Origin: Oscillospiraceae bacterium
Lineage (GTDB): Bacteria; Bacillota; Clostridia; Oscillospirales; Oscillospiraceae
Assembly: GCA_028691385.1 (NCBI GenBank)
Contig: JAQUZL010000078.1
Location: forward strand, 1 to 9,812
Direction of reading: 5' to 3'
DNA: 9,812 nt
A program made the translations under genes and the position numbers. Below the pieces are notes generated by a model. The model was given only the letters and a program-made list of their open reading frames with translations, ran no database searches and was not told the DNA's origin. This document shows positions 1-5,490 of the stretch, in pieces. Within the stretch, counting starts at the first letter, position 1, and the number at the start of each line of letters is the position of its first letter.

Positions 1-957
1 CAGGGGCCGGACGGCGCGATTTTGGGCGCGCGCGCGGCCTATATCGGCGGCTGCGCCGGCACGGCCTGCACCATTTCCGACCAGCTCTACGGCGTGCACG
101 CCGGCGGCACCATGGCGCATGCCTGGGTGCAGATGTTTGACAGTCAGTATGAGGCGTTCAAGTCCTACTGCGAAACCTATCCGCAGAACGCGGTGCTGCT
201 GGTCGACACCTACAGCACCCTCAAAAGCGGCATTCCCGACGCCATCCGCGCATTTAATGACGTCCTGCGCCCGCTCGGCATCACCAAATGCGGCATCCGG
301 CTGGACTCCGGCGACCTTGGCTATCTCACCCGCCGGGCAAGAAAAATGCTGGACGAGGCCGGCTGGCCGGAGTGCCAGATCACCGTTTCCAATTCGCTGG
401 ATGAATACCTCATCGAGGATTTGCTGCGGCAGGGCGCGAAAATCGACTGCTTCGGCGTGGGCGAGCGGCTCATCACCGCAAAATCCGAGCCGGTGTTCGG
501 CGGCGTCTATAAATTGGCCGCCATCGAGCAGGACGACGGCAGCATCACGCCCAAAATTAAAATCAGTGAAAACGTCACCAAAATCACCAATCCCCACTTC
601 AAAACGCTCTATCGCCTGTATGGCGCGGACACCGGCAAGGCCATCGCCGACTATCTGTGCGTCCATGACGAGGTGGTGGACGACAGCAAAAATCTGAAGA
701 TTTTTGACCCGGACGCCGTCTGGAAAACCAAAACCGTCTATAATTTCGTGGCAAAGCCGCTGCAGGTGCCGATCTTCCGGGACGGCAAGCTGGTCTATGA
801 AAAGCCGTCTCTGGAGCAGATCAAGCAGTATTGCGCCGCCCAGGTGGACACGCTCTGGGATGAGGTGAAACGGTTTGACAACCCGCACCGGTACTATGTG
901 GATCTGAGTCAGAAGCTCTATGACATCAAGATGGATCTGCTCAAGAAAAACAGCTAA
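1..957 (+). CDS. pncB: Nicotinate phosphoribosyltransferase (5' end missing)
   Basis: This enzyme joins nicotinate to PRPP, with ATP hydrolysis, to give nicotinate mononucleotide, the entry step of the Preiss-Handler NAD salvage route in the cytoplasm. The frame is open from base 1, so the N-terminus lies outside the window; about 318 codons are visible, and full-length family members are nearer 480 aa. Recognisable blocks are GTMAHAW (His codon 118-120, the likely position of the phosphorylated catalytic histidine of the family), DTYSTLKSGIPDAI, GIRLDSGDLGYL (around 292-327) and the phosphate-binding-like GVGERLITAKSEPVFGGVYKL. The TTG at 22 is an internal leucine, not a start. The stop codon is followed after 12 nt by niaR, whose ribosome binding site overlaps this stop, so the two genes are very probably one operon. 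The family call is secure; the pairing with a niacin-responsive regulator supports it. Confidence 0.95.
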   Translation, partial: QGPDGAILGARAAYIGGCAGTACTISDQLYGVHAGGTMAHAWVQMFDSQYEAFKSYCETYPQNAVLLVDTYSTLKSGIPDAIRAFNDVLRPLGITKCGIRLDSGDLGYLTRRARKMLDEAGWPECQITVSNSLDEYLIEDLLRQGAKIDCFGVGERLITAKSEPVFGGVYKLAAIEQDDGSITPKIKISENVTKITNPHFKTLYRLYGADTGKAIADYLCVHDEVVDDSKNLKIFDPDAVWKTKTVYNFVAKPLQVPIFRDGKLVYEKPSLEQIKQYCAAQVDTLWDEVKRFDNPHRYYVDLSQKLYDIKMDLLKKNS

Positions 958-962
958 GGAGG
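957..962 (+). promoter_or_regulatory. Ribosome binding site of niaR
   Basis: AGGAGG begins on the last base of the pncB stop codon and lies 7 nt before a TTG codon at 970. It fixes TTG 970 as the niaR start and points to translational coupling with pncB. Confidence 0.8.
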
Positions 963-969
963 CATCCCT

Positions 970-1494
970 TTGAACGCAGAACAGCGCCGCCGCGCGATTG
1001 CTTCCGCGCTGGCGCAGGCCGCAGCGCCGCTCAGCGCCACAAAGCTCGCCGAGCAGTTTGCCGTGAGCCGCCAAATCGTGGTGGGCGACATTGCGCTTTT
1101 GCGCGCAGCCGGCCATCAGATCTCCGCGACGCCGCGCGGCTACGTGCTGCAGCGCGGCGAAAAGCAGGGTCTTCAAAAAACAGTGGCCTGCCTGCACAGC
1201 GCCGACCAGATGCAGCAGGAGCTGAACGTCATGGTGGACAACGGCTGCACCGTGCTCGACGTGGTGGTGGAGCACCCACTCTATGGCCAGCTGACAGGGC
1301 CTTTAATGCTGCGCAATCGCTATGATGTGGCGCAGTTTGTCGCCCGCTGCGCCGAGCAGGACGCCGCGCCGTTGTCCTCGCTCACCAGCGGCATCCATCT
1401 GCACACGCTGCTGTGCCCCGACGAGGCGGCCTATGCACGCGTGCGCGACGCGCTGACGGCGGCCGGATTCCTCCTGACGGAAAAAAATTGTTGA
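970..1494 (+). CDS. niaR: NiaR-family niacin-responsive transcription repressor (HTH + 3H domain)
   Basis: This is a DNA-binding repressor that senses nicotinic acid and controls NAD synthesis and niacin uptake genes in Firmicutes and Thermotogae (formerly YrxA). The 174-aa length is normal for the family. Residues 5-60 form a winged helix-turn-helix (LSATKLAEQFAVSRQIVVGDIALLRAAG, then the wing ISATPRGYVL). Residues about 70-172 are the 3H domain, with histidines at H76, H102 (VVVEHPLYG), H143 and H145 (GIHLHT); H76, H143 and H145 probably belong to its metal and ligand site. The TTG start at 970 is chosen because of the AGGAGG 7 nt upstream. It is encoded with pncB and immediately upstream of a promoter with a large palindrome, a natural target for this regulator. 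The stop codon overlaps the -35 box of that promoter. The family assignment is strong; its targets are inferred. Confidence 0.92.
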   Translation: MNAEQRRRAIASALAQAAAPLSATKLAEQFAVSRQIVVGDIALLRAAGHQISATPRGYVLQRGEKQGLQKTVACLHSADQMQQELNVMVDNGCTVLDVVVEHPLYGQLTGPLMLRNRYDVAQFVARCAEQDAAPLSSLTSGIHLHTLLCPDEAAYARVRDALTAAGFLLTEKNC

Positions 1495-1518
1495 CAGATA
1501 CCGATTCTTCGCTATAAT
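1491..1518 (+). promoter_or_regulatory. Sigma-A promoter for the PfoR-like membrane protein gene
   Basis: TTGACA (1491-1496) and TATAAT (1513-1518), both perfect consensus, are separated by 16 nt. The -35 box overlaps the niaR stop codon (1492-1494), and the last three bases of the -10 box are already inside the inverted repeat that starts at 1516. The transcription start should fall near 1525, within the left arm of the repeat. Such a strong promoter would need repression, which fits the palindrome beside it. Confidence 0.85.
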
Positions 1519-1557
1519 AAGTCCGTACATGTGTCTTGACACATGTACGGACTTATT
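1516..1557 (+). promoter_or_regulatory. Perfect 20-bp inverted repeat: probable repressor operator (NiaR candidate)
   Basis: The left arm 1516-1535 and right arm 1538-1557 are exact reverse complements, separated by only TT. The core reads ACATGTGTC, TT, GACACATGT. It overlaps the -10 box and covers the expected transcription start, the classic position for a repressor site. The adjacent upstream gene encodes NiaR, which in related bacteria binds palindromes that, as I remember them, carry a TGTCT/AGACA-type centre; I could not check the match. The same dyad can also act as an RNA hairpin (see the terminator entry). Operator function is inferred from position and symmetry. Confidence 0.6.
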
Positions 1558-1566
1558 GCTTTTTTA
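1516..1566 (+). terminator. Intrinsic terminator candidate after pncB-niaR
   Basis: In RNA read through from niaR the dyad 1516-1557 folds into a stem of about 19-20 bp with a tiny UU or CUUG loop, followed by GCTTTTTTA (1558-1566). That is a stem plus U tract, as for a Rho-independent terminator. RNA started at the local promoter (about 1525) would lack the first nine bases of the left arm, giving a shorter stem set back from the U tract, so it should terminate less well. Confidence 0.6.
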
Positions 1567-1585
1567 GGGAAAAAGAGGGTTCAAT

Positions 1586-2659
1586 ATGGGTAACATATCT
1601 ACATTTTTGAAACGAAAAAACATTGTAATCTCCGGCAAGCGTTATGCCATTGACGCGCTGGCCGCCATGGCGCAGGGTCTGTTCTGCAGCCTGCTGATCG
1701 GCACAATTCTCAACACCCTTGGCACGCAGCTCGGCGTGCCCGCGCTGAACACCATCGGCGGCTATGCCACCGTCATGTCCGGCCCCGCCATGGCCATTGC
1801 CATCGGCTACGCACTGCAGTGCCCGCCGCTGGTGCTGTTTTCGCTGACCGCCGTGGGGCAGGCCTCCAACGCCCTTGGCGGCGCAGGCGGCCCGCTTGCC
1901 GTGCTCATTGTGGCCATCATCGCCGCAGAATGTGGCAAAGCCGTTTCCAAGGAAACGAAAATTGACATTCTGGTGACGCCACTGGTCACCATTTTGGTGG
2001 GCGTCGGTCTTGCCGCGCTCATCGCCGCGCCCATCGGCGCAGCCGCATCCCAGGTGGGCAAGCTCATCATGTGGGCAACGGAGCTGCAACCGCTGCTGAT
2101 GGGCATTCTGGTGTCCGTGATTGTGGGCATTGCGCTGACGCTGCCAATCTCATCGGCGGCCATCTGCGCGGCGCTGACCCTTACCGGCCTTGCCGGCGGC
2201 GCGGCCGTGGCCGGGTGCTGCGCGCAGATGGTCGGGTTTGCCGTGCTGAGCTTCCGCGAAAACCGCTGGGGCGGCCTGATTTCACAGGGGCTTGGCACCT
2301 CCATGCTGCAAATGGGCAACATTGTCCGTAAGCCGATCATCTGGCTGCCCGCCATCCTCACCTCCGCCATCACAGGGCCAATCGCGACCTGTGTGTTCCG
2401 CCTGCAAATGAACGGCGCGCCGGTTTCCTCCGGTATGGGCACCTGCGGTCTGGTCGGCCCCATCGGGGTCTGGACCGGCTGGCTTAGCCCCAGCGAAGCC
2501 GCCATTGCCAACGGCGCTGCCGCCATCGTCCCGGGCGCAGCGAACTGGATCGGTCTTGCACTGGTGTGCATCGTTCTCCCGGCGGTGCTGTGCTGGGCGC
2601 TCGGCCTGCTGTTTCGCAAGCGCGGCTGGATCAAAGACGGTGATTTGAAGCTGGACTGA
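1586..2659 (+). CDS. PfoR-like / PTS_EIIC_2 family membrane protein, candidate transporter
   Basis: This is a polytopic membrane protein of 357 aa belonging to the EIIC-like family often annotated as PTS sugar transporter subunit IIC or, after the perfringolysin regulator, PfoR. Long hydrophobic stretches occur at about 25-45, 60-90, 103-117, 128-150, 168-186, 188-222, 250-271 and 320-343. Typical family blocks are TLPISSAAI (185-193), MVGFAV (215-220), GLGTSMLQMGNI (235-246) and GTCGLVGPIG (285-294). No IIA or IIB domain and no PTS partner genes are present. The ATG at 1586 follows GAGGG at 1575-1579. It is a single-gene unit with a strong promoter lying directly against niaR and a large palindrome, and it converges on prdX. 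The family is clear; the substrate is unknown. A role in uptake of niacin or a related precursor is inferred from the context, not shown by the protein sequence. Confidence 0.85.
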   Translation: MGNISTFLKRKNIVISGKRYAIDALAAMAQGLFCSLLIGTILNTLGTQLGVPALNTIGGYATVMSGPAMAIAIGYALQCPPLVLFSLTAVGQASNALGGAGGPLAVLIVAIIAAECGKAVSKETKIDILVTPLVTILVGVGLAALIAAPIGAAASQVGKLIMWATELQPLLMGILVSVIVGIALTLPISSAAICAALTLTGLAGGAAVAGCCAQMVGFAVLSFRENRWGGLISQGLGTSMLQMGNIVRKPIIWLPAILTSAITGPIATCVFRLQMNGAPVSSGMGTCGLVGPIGVWTGWLSPSEAAIANGAAAIVPGAANWIGLALVCIVLPAVLCWALGLLFRKRGWIKDGDLKLD

Positions 2660-2723
2660 TGGGGCATACCACCGAAACGCAATCTGCCATGCGGTCTGCA
2701 TGAAAAGCACGCCCTATCGTAAA

Positions 2724-2790
2724 AAGCCTGCCATTGAGAGCGCAGCGAAGAAGCTTTTGATTCTTCGCTGCCGTTCCGAATGGCAGGCTT
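2724..2790 (-). terminator. Bipartite hairpin terminator between convergent genes
   Basis: The outer arms AAGCCTGCCATT (2724-2735) and AATGGCAGGCTT (2779-2790) pair over 12 bp. The inner arms GCAGCGAAGAA (2742-2752) and TTCTTCGCTGC (2761-2771) pair over 11 bp around an 8-nt loop, leaving 6- and 7-nt internal loops. On the minus strand the stem runs into TTTTT (to 2721), a good terminator for the prdX gene. On the plus strand it is followed by the weaker U-rich CTTCTGTTTG, so it probably also ends the membrane protein transcript. Confidence 0.8.
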
Positions 2791-2819
2791 CTTCTGTTTG
2801 CAGCCGGGCAGCGTGGCTG

Positions 2820-3371
2820 TTACTCGGTCTGTAGGTTTACCATAATTGGAGCATGTGCAACCGCTGGCAGGAATTTTTCCAGCAAGTCCCCGGTTTTCAC
2901 CACCAGTGACGACGTGTTGATGCACGGATGCACGCCCACCGCCGCCGACTCGGCAATTTCCCGGTCTACGACCAGCTGCACCTTGTTTTCCCGGTCGTTC
3001 ATCAGCCCCAGCACCGTGACTGACCCCGGCGTAACACCCAAAAGTTCCTGCATCTGCTCCGCAGGCGCAAAGGACAGCCGCGCAATGCCCAGCGCTTTTG
3101 ACAGTGCCTTGGTCTGAAAGCGCTTCTGCCCTGCCATCAGCAGCAGATAAAACTTTGTCTTTTGCTGATTGCACAAAAACAGGTTTTTGCAGATGGTGGC
3201 CGGCAGGATTTCATCCACTGCCTGGCAGGCCTCCATGGTAAAGGCTGCCGGATGATCTACTCTCTGATAGTGGACGCCAATCCCATCCAGCAAATCGTAG
3301 CAGGCAATTTCCTCCGGCACACGCCCGGTGCAGTCTGCCGGGCGACCCTCTTCCAGCTTCTGTTTCGACAT
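2820..3371 (-). CDS. prdX: Free-standing prolyl-tRNA editing protein (PrdX / YbaK-EbsC family)
   Basis: Proteins of this family hydrolyse mischarged tRNA(Pro), typically Ala-tRNA(Pro), in trans to prolyl-tRNA synthetase in the cytoplasm. The 183-aa product matches the PrdX-type subgroup along its length: YDLLDGIGVHYQRVDHPAAFTMEA (25-48), CKNLFL with the conserved lysine K62, KALSKALG (88-95), the loop GVTPGSVTVLGLMND (112-126) and HPCINT (148-153). The ATG at 3371-3369 is preceded on this strand by AGAGGGA about 5-6 nt upstream. The gene stands alone between its own promoter (3400-3428) and the hairpin at 2724-2790, so it is monocistronic. It has no visible link to the NAD genes or the ABC operon. 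An alternative deacylase specificity, such as Cys-tRNA(Pro), cannot be excluded. Confidence 0.9.
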   Translation of the reverse strand: MSKQKLEEGRPADCTGRVPEEIACYDLLDGIGVHYQRVDHPAAFTMEACQAVDEILPATICKNLFLCNQQKTKFYLLLMAGQKRFQTKALSKALGIARLSFAPAEQMQELLGVTPGSVTVLGLMNDRENKVQLVVDREIAESAAVGVHPCINTSSLVVKTGDLLEKFLPAVAHAPIMVNLQTE

Positions 3372-3399
3372 CGTCGTTCCCTCTTTCGGTTTTTATCCC

Positions 3400-3428
3400 A
3401 TTTTAGCACGCACGCAGACCCATGACAA
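3400..3428 (-). promoter_or_regulatory. Promoter of the prdX gene
   Basis: On the minus strand TTGTCA (3428-3423) and TAAAAT (3405-3400) are separated by 17 nt, five of six matches each to the sigma-A boxes. The predicted start, near 3393, leaves a leader of about 20 nt before the ATG, just enough for the AGAGGGA ribosome binding site. Confidence 0.7.
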
Positions 3429-3470
3429 CCCAGATTTCCCCCTTCCGGCGGGCAGCATTGGCAAAATACA

Positions 3471-3498
3471 TTGCAGTTTTTCAGATTCGTGTTATGAT
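3471..3498 (+). promoter_or_regulatory. Candidate promoter of the Gld-like ABC operon (extended -10)
   Basis: TTGCAG (3471-3476) and TATGAT (3493-3498) are separated by 16 nt, and the -10 box is preceded by TGT, an extended -10 element. A start near 3505 gives a leader of roughly 110 nt that is AT-rich with no stable structure I can see. It diverges from the prdX promoter. Confidence 0.6.
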
Positions 3499-3567
3499 AA
3501 GCCTTGCAAGTTTACAAATATCTCAAAATGTTCACATTTCTTATACAAAATCCCGCTCGCACTTTAC

Positions 3568-3573
3568 TATAAT
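3568..3573 (+). promoter_or_regulatory. Second possible -10 box upstream of the ABC operon
   Basis: A perfect TATAAT sits 41 nt before the GTG start of the ATPase gene, but no good -35 box lies 16-18 nt upstream (TACAAA at 3544-3549 is the best, three of six matches). It may be a second, activator-dependent or weak start. Confidence 0.4.
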
Positions 3574-3600
3574 AAGCAATGTCTTGTGTAAATTCACTTG

Positions 3601-3607
3601 AAGGAGG
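3601..3607 (+). promoter_or_regulatory. Ribosome binding site that sets the ATPase start
   Basis: AAGGAGG is followed after 7 nt by GTG at 3615. An ATG at 3613 is in another frame and is followed at once by TGA, and the in-frame ATG at 3579 lies upstream of this site, so GTG 3615 is the start. Confidence 0.85.
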
Positions 3608-3614
3608 AAGTAAT

Positions 3615-4643
3615 GTGATAGAAGTAAGTCACCTCACCAAACGCTACGGCGATCATACCGCAGTCGCGGATCTCAGCTTCACTGTGGCAGATGGGCAGAT
3701 TTACGGCTTTCTCGGCCCCAACGGCGCCGGTAAGTCGACGACCATGAACATGATCACCGGCTGTATCGCCGCGACCGAAGGTCAGATCACAATTGACGGC
3801 CACGATATTTTTGAGGACGCCGCCGAAGCCAAAAAGCAGATTGGTTATCTGCCGGAAATCCCGCCGCTGTACCCGGATATGACGCCCCGGGAGTACCTGC
3901 AGTTTGTTGCGCAGGCCAAACAGGTTGCGCGCAGCGACATTGACGCGCAGGTTGCGCATGCCATTTCGGTCACCCAGATTGCCGATGTGCAAAATCGTCT
4001 GATTAAGCACCTTTCCAAGGGGTACAAGCAGCGCGTGGGCATCGCGCAGGCACTGCTCGGCAACCCGAAGATCATCATTCTCGATGAGCCGACGGTGGGT
4101 CTTGATCCACTGCAGATCATTGAGATTCGCGATCTCATCCGGGATTTGGGCAAAGCACACACCGTCATTCTCAGCAGCCATATTCTTTCTGAGATTCAGG
4201 CAGTCTGCGACAATATTCTGATCATCTCCAAAGGCAAGCTGGTTGCTTGTGACACCACAGAGAATCTGCAGGAGCTGTTTGCCGGCAACCGCACCCTGTC
4301 CCTGACCGTAAAAGCCACCGCCGAAGAGGTTCATCAGATTCTGGATGGTCTGGAGGGCGTCGCGGAGCTGCGCTGCACGCCGCTGGAAAACGGCCTTGCC
4401 GAGGTGCAGGTGGTGGAGCAGGCCGAGCAGGATCTGGCCGAGCCTGTGTTCAACGCCTTTGCCGATTTCCGCCGTCCGATTCTTCGCATGAACGAGGTGC
4501 ACGCCAATCTGGAGGACGTCTTTATTGAACTGATTGACGAAAACCAGCGCGCGGCAGTGCCGGAAGAAGCCGTCCCGGCAGCGCCGGAAGCGGCGCAAGC
4601 CGAACCGGAAGAGGAGGTGCAGCGCGATGCTGGCAATTTATAA
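3615..4643 (+). CDS. ABC transporter ATP-binding protein (GldA/NatA-like)
   Basis: This is the cytoplasmic ATPase that would power the ABC-2 permease encoded next. It has 342 aa from the GTG start. All motifs are intact: Walker A GPNGAGKST (34-42), a YLPE Q-loop region (78-81, E in place of Q, usual in this subgroup), signature LSKGYKQR (133-140), Walker B IIILDEPT (153-160) and the H-loop histidine H189 in SSH. Residues about 215-310 form the C-terminal extension common in Gld/Nat-type ATPases, ending in NEVHANLEDVFIELI. After residue 310 comes a low-complexity tail rich in Ala, Pro and Glu that is not part of the fold. The last 17 bases overlap the permease gene, whose ribosome binding site lies inside this tail, so translation is coupled. 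The substrate is not predictable; the cluster with GldG-like and DUF4340 genes defines the subgroup. Confidence 0.93.
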   Translation: MIEVSHLTKRYGDHTAVADLSFTVADGQIYGFLGPNGAGKSTTMNMITGCIAATEGQITIDGHDIFEDAAEAKKQIGYLPEIPPLYPDMTPREYLQFVAQAKQVARSDIDAQVAHAISVTQIADVQNRLIKHLSKGYKQRVGIAQALLGNPKIIILDEPTVGLDPLQIIEIRDLIRDLGKAHTVILSSHILSEIQAVCDNILIISKGKLVACDTTENLQELFAGNRTLSLTVKATAEEVHQILDGLEGVAELRCTPLENGLAEVQVVEQAEQDLAEPVFNAFADFRRPILRMNEVHANLEDVFIELIDENQRAAVPEEAVPAAPEAAQAEPEEEVQRDAGNL

Positions 4644-5490
4644 ACGGGAGCTTTCCTCCTTTTACAAGGGGATGTTCGGCTATATCGTCGCAGGGTTCAT
4701 GCTGATTTTCGCCGGCATCTACTGCTCGGCCTATAACCTCAGCGCAGGCTACCCCGCCTTTGAATATGTCCTGAGCGCAATCACGTTCCTTTACATGCTG
4801 ATTGTGCCGATTCTCACCATGCGCTCGTTTGCCGAGGAGCGCCGCCAGCACACCGACCAGCTGCTTTACTCGCTGCCCATCAGCATGAGCAAGGTGGTCT
4901 GGGGCAAATATCTTGCCATGCTGACCGTTTTGGCCGTGCCGATTGTCATCATCAGCTTTTATCCGCTGATTCTGACCCGTTTTGGCACCGTGAATCTGAT
5001 TGGCGCATATTCCGGTCTTGTCGGCTATTTCCTGCTGGGTGCGGCGCTGATCGCGCTTGGCATGTTTGTGTCCTCTCTGACGGAAAATCAGGCTGTTGCG
5101 GCAGGGCTTAGCTTCATCTGCACGCTTTTGGTGTTCATGATGAGCACGCTCACCAGCTATTTGCCCGCCTCCGCCATGGGCTCTTATGTGACGCTGACCA
5201 TTTTTGTGCTCCTCGCGGGTCTGCTCACCTGGCTCATCACAAAAAATAGTACCATCGGCATCGGCGTGGCTGTGATTCTGGAGATTGCGCTATCCGTCTG
5301 CTTTGTGCTGTGGCGCAGCGCGTTTATCGGGCTGGCAGGCACTATTTTGCAGCAGCTTTCCCTGTTTGACCGCCTCGGCAGCTTCCTCAATGGCATGTTT
5401 GATCTCACCGGCGTGGTGTATGATCTGTCGTTTGCGGCAGTATTTGTATTTCTAACCGTTCAGTCGCTTGAAAAAAGGAGGTGGAGCTGA
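4627..5490 (+). CDS. ABC-2 type permease (GldF-like)
   Basis: This membrane subunit of an ABC-2 exporter has 287 aa. The ATG at 4627 is chosen because GGAGG (4613-4617) precedes it by 9 nt; an upstream in-frame ATG at 4534 would add a stretch of about 31 Arg/Lys-rich residues that is merely the ATPase tail read in another frame. The cytoplasmic start MLAIYKRELSSFYK is typical of the family. Hydrophobic segments lie at about 17-35, 48-66, 96-115, 127-149, 157-175, 188-205, 210-228 and 264-281. Between segments 2 and 3 is the characteristic PILTMRSFAEERR...TDQLLYSLP block (61-84). It overlaps the ATPase gene by 17 nt, and its TGA overlaps the ATG of the next gene. There is only one permease gene, so it would act as a homodimer. 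Confidence 0.9.
   Translation: MLAIYKRELSSFYKGMFGYIVAGFMLIFAGIYCSAYNLSAGYPAFEYVLSAITFLYMLIVPILTMRSFAEERRQHTDQLLYSLPISMSKVVWGKYLAMLTVLAVPIVIISFYPLILTRFGTVNLIGAYSGLVGYFLLGAALIALGMFVSSLTENQAVAAGLSFICTLLVFMMSTLTSYLPASAMGSYVTLTIFVLLAGLLTWLITKNSTIGIGVAVILEIALSVCFVLWRSAFIGLAGTILQQLSLFDRLGSFLNGMFDLTGVVYDLSFAAVFVFLTVQSLEKRRWS
5476..5481 (+). promoter_or_regulatory. Ribosome binding site that sets the GldG-like start
   Basis: AGGAGG lies 8 nt before ATG 5490. The in-frame GTG at 5481 overlaps this site and is therefore an unlikely start. Confidence 0.75.

Noticed and set aside
1516..1557. The perfect inverted repeat as a mobile element end or MITE
   Set aside because: Its arms are nearly contiguous with no internal sequence, no target duplication is visible, and its position on a promoter after niaR is better explained by regulation and termination.
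1807..3174. A 455-codon open frame on the minus strand
   Set aside because: It runs antisense to the EIIC-like gene, crosses the hairpin at 2724-2790 and overlaps prdX in another frame; the product resembles no family.
3579..3614. In-frame ATG at 3579 as the start of the ABC ATPase
   Set aside because: It lies upstream of the AAGGAGG site, has no ribosome binding site of its own, and would add 12 residues not seen in the family; GTG 3615 fits better.
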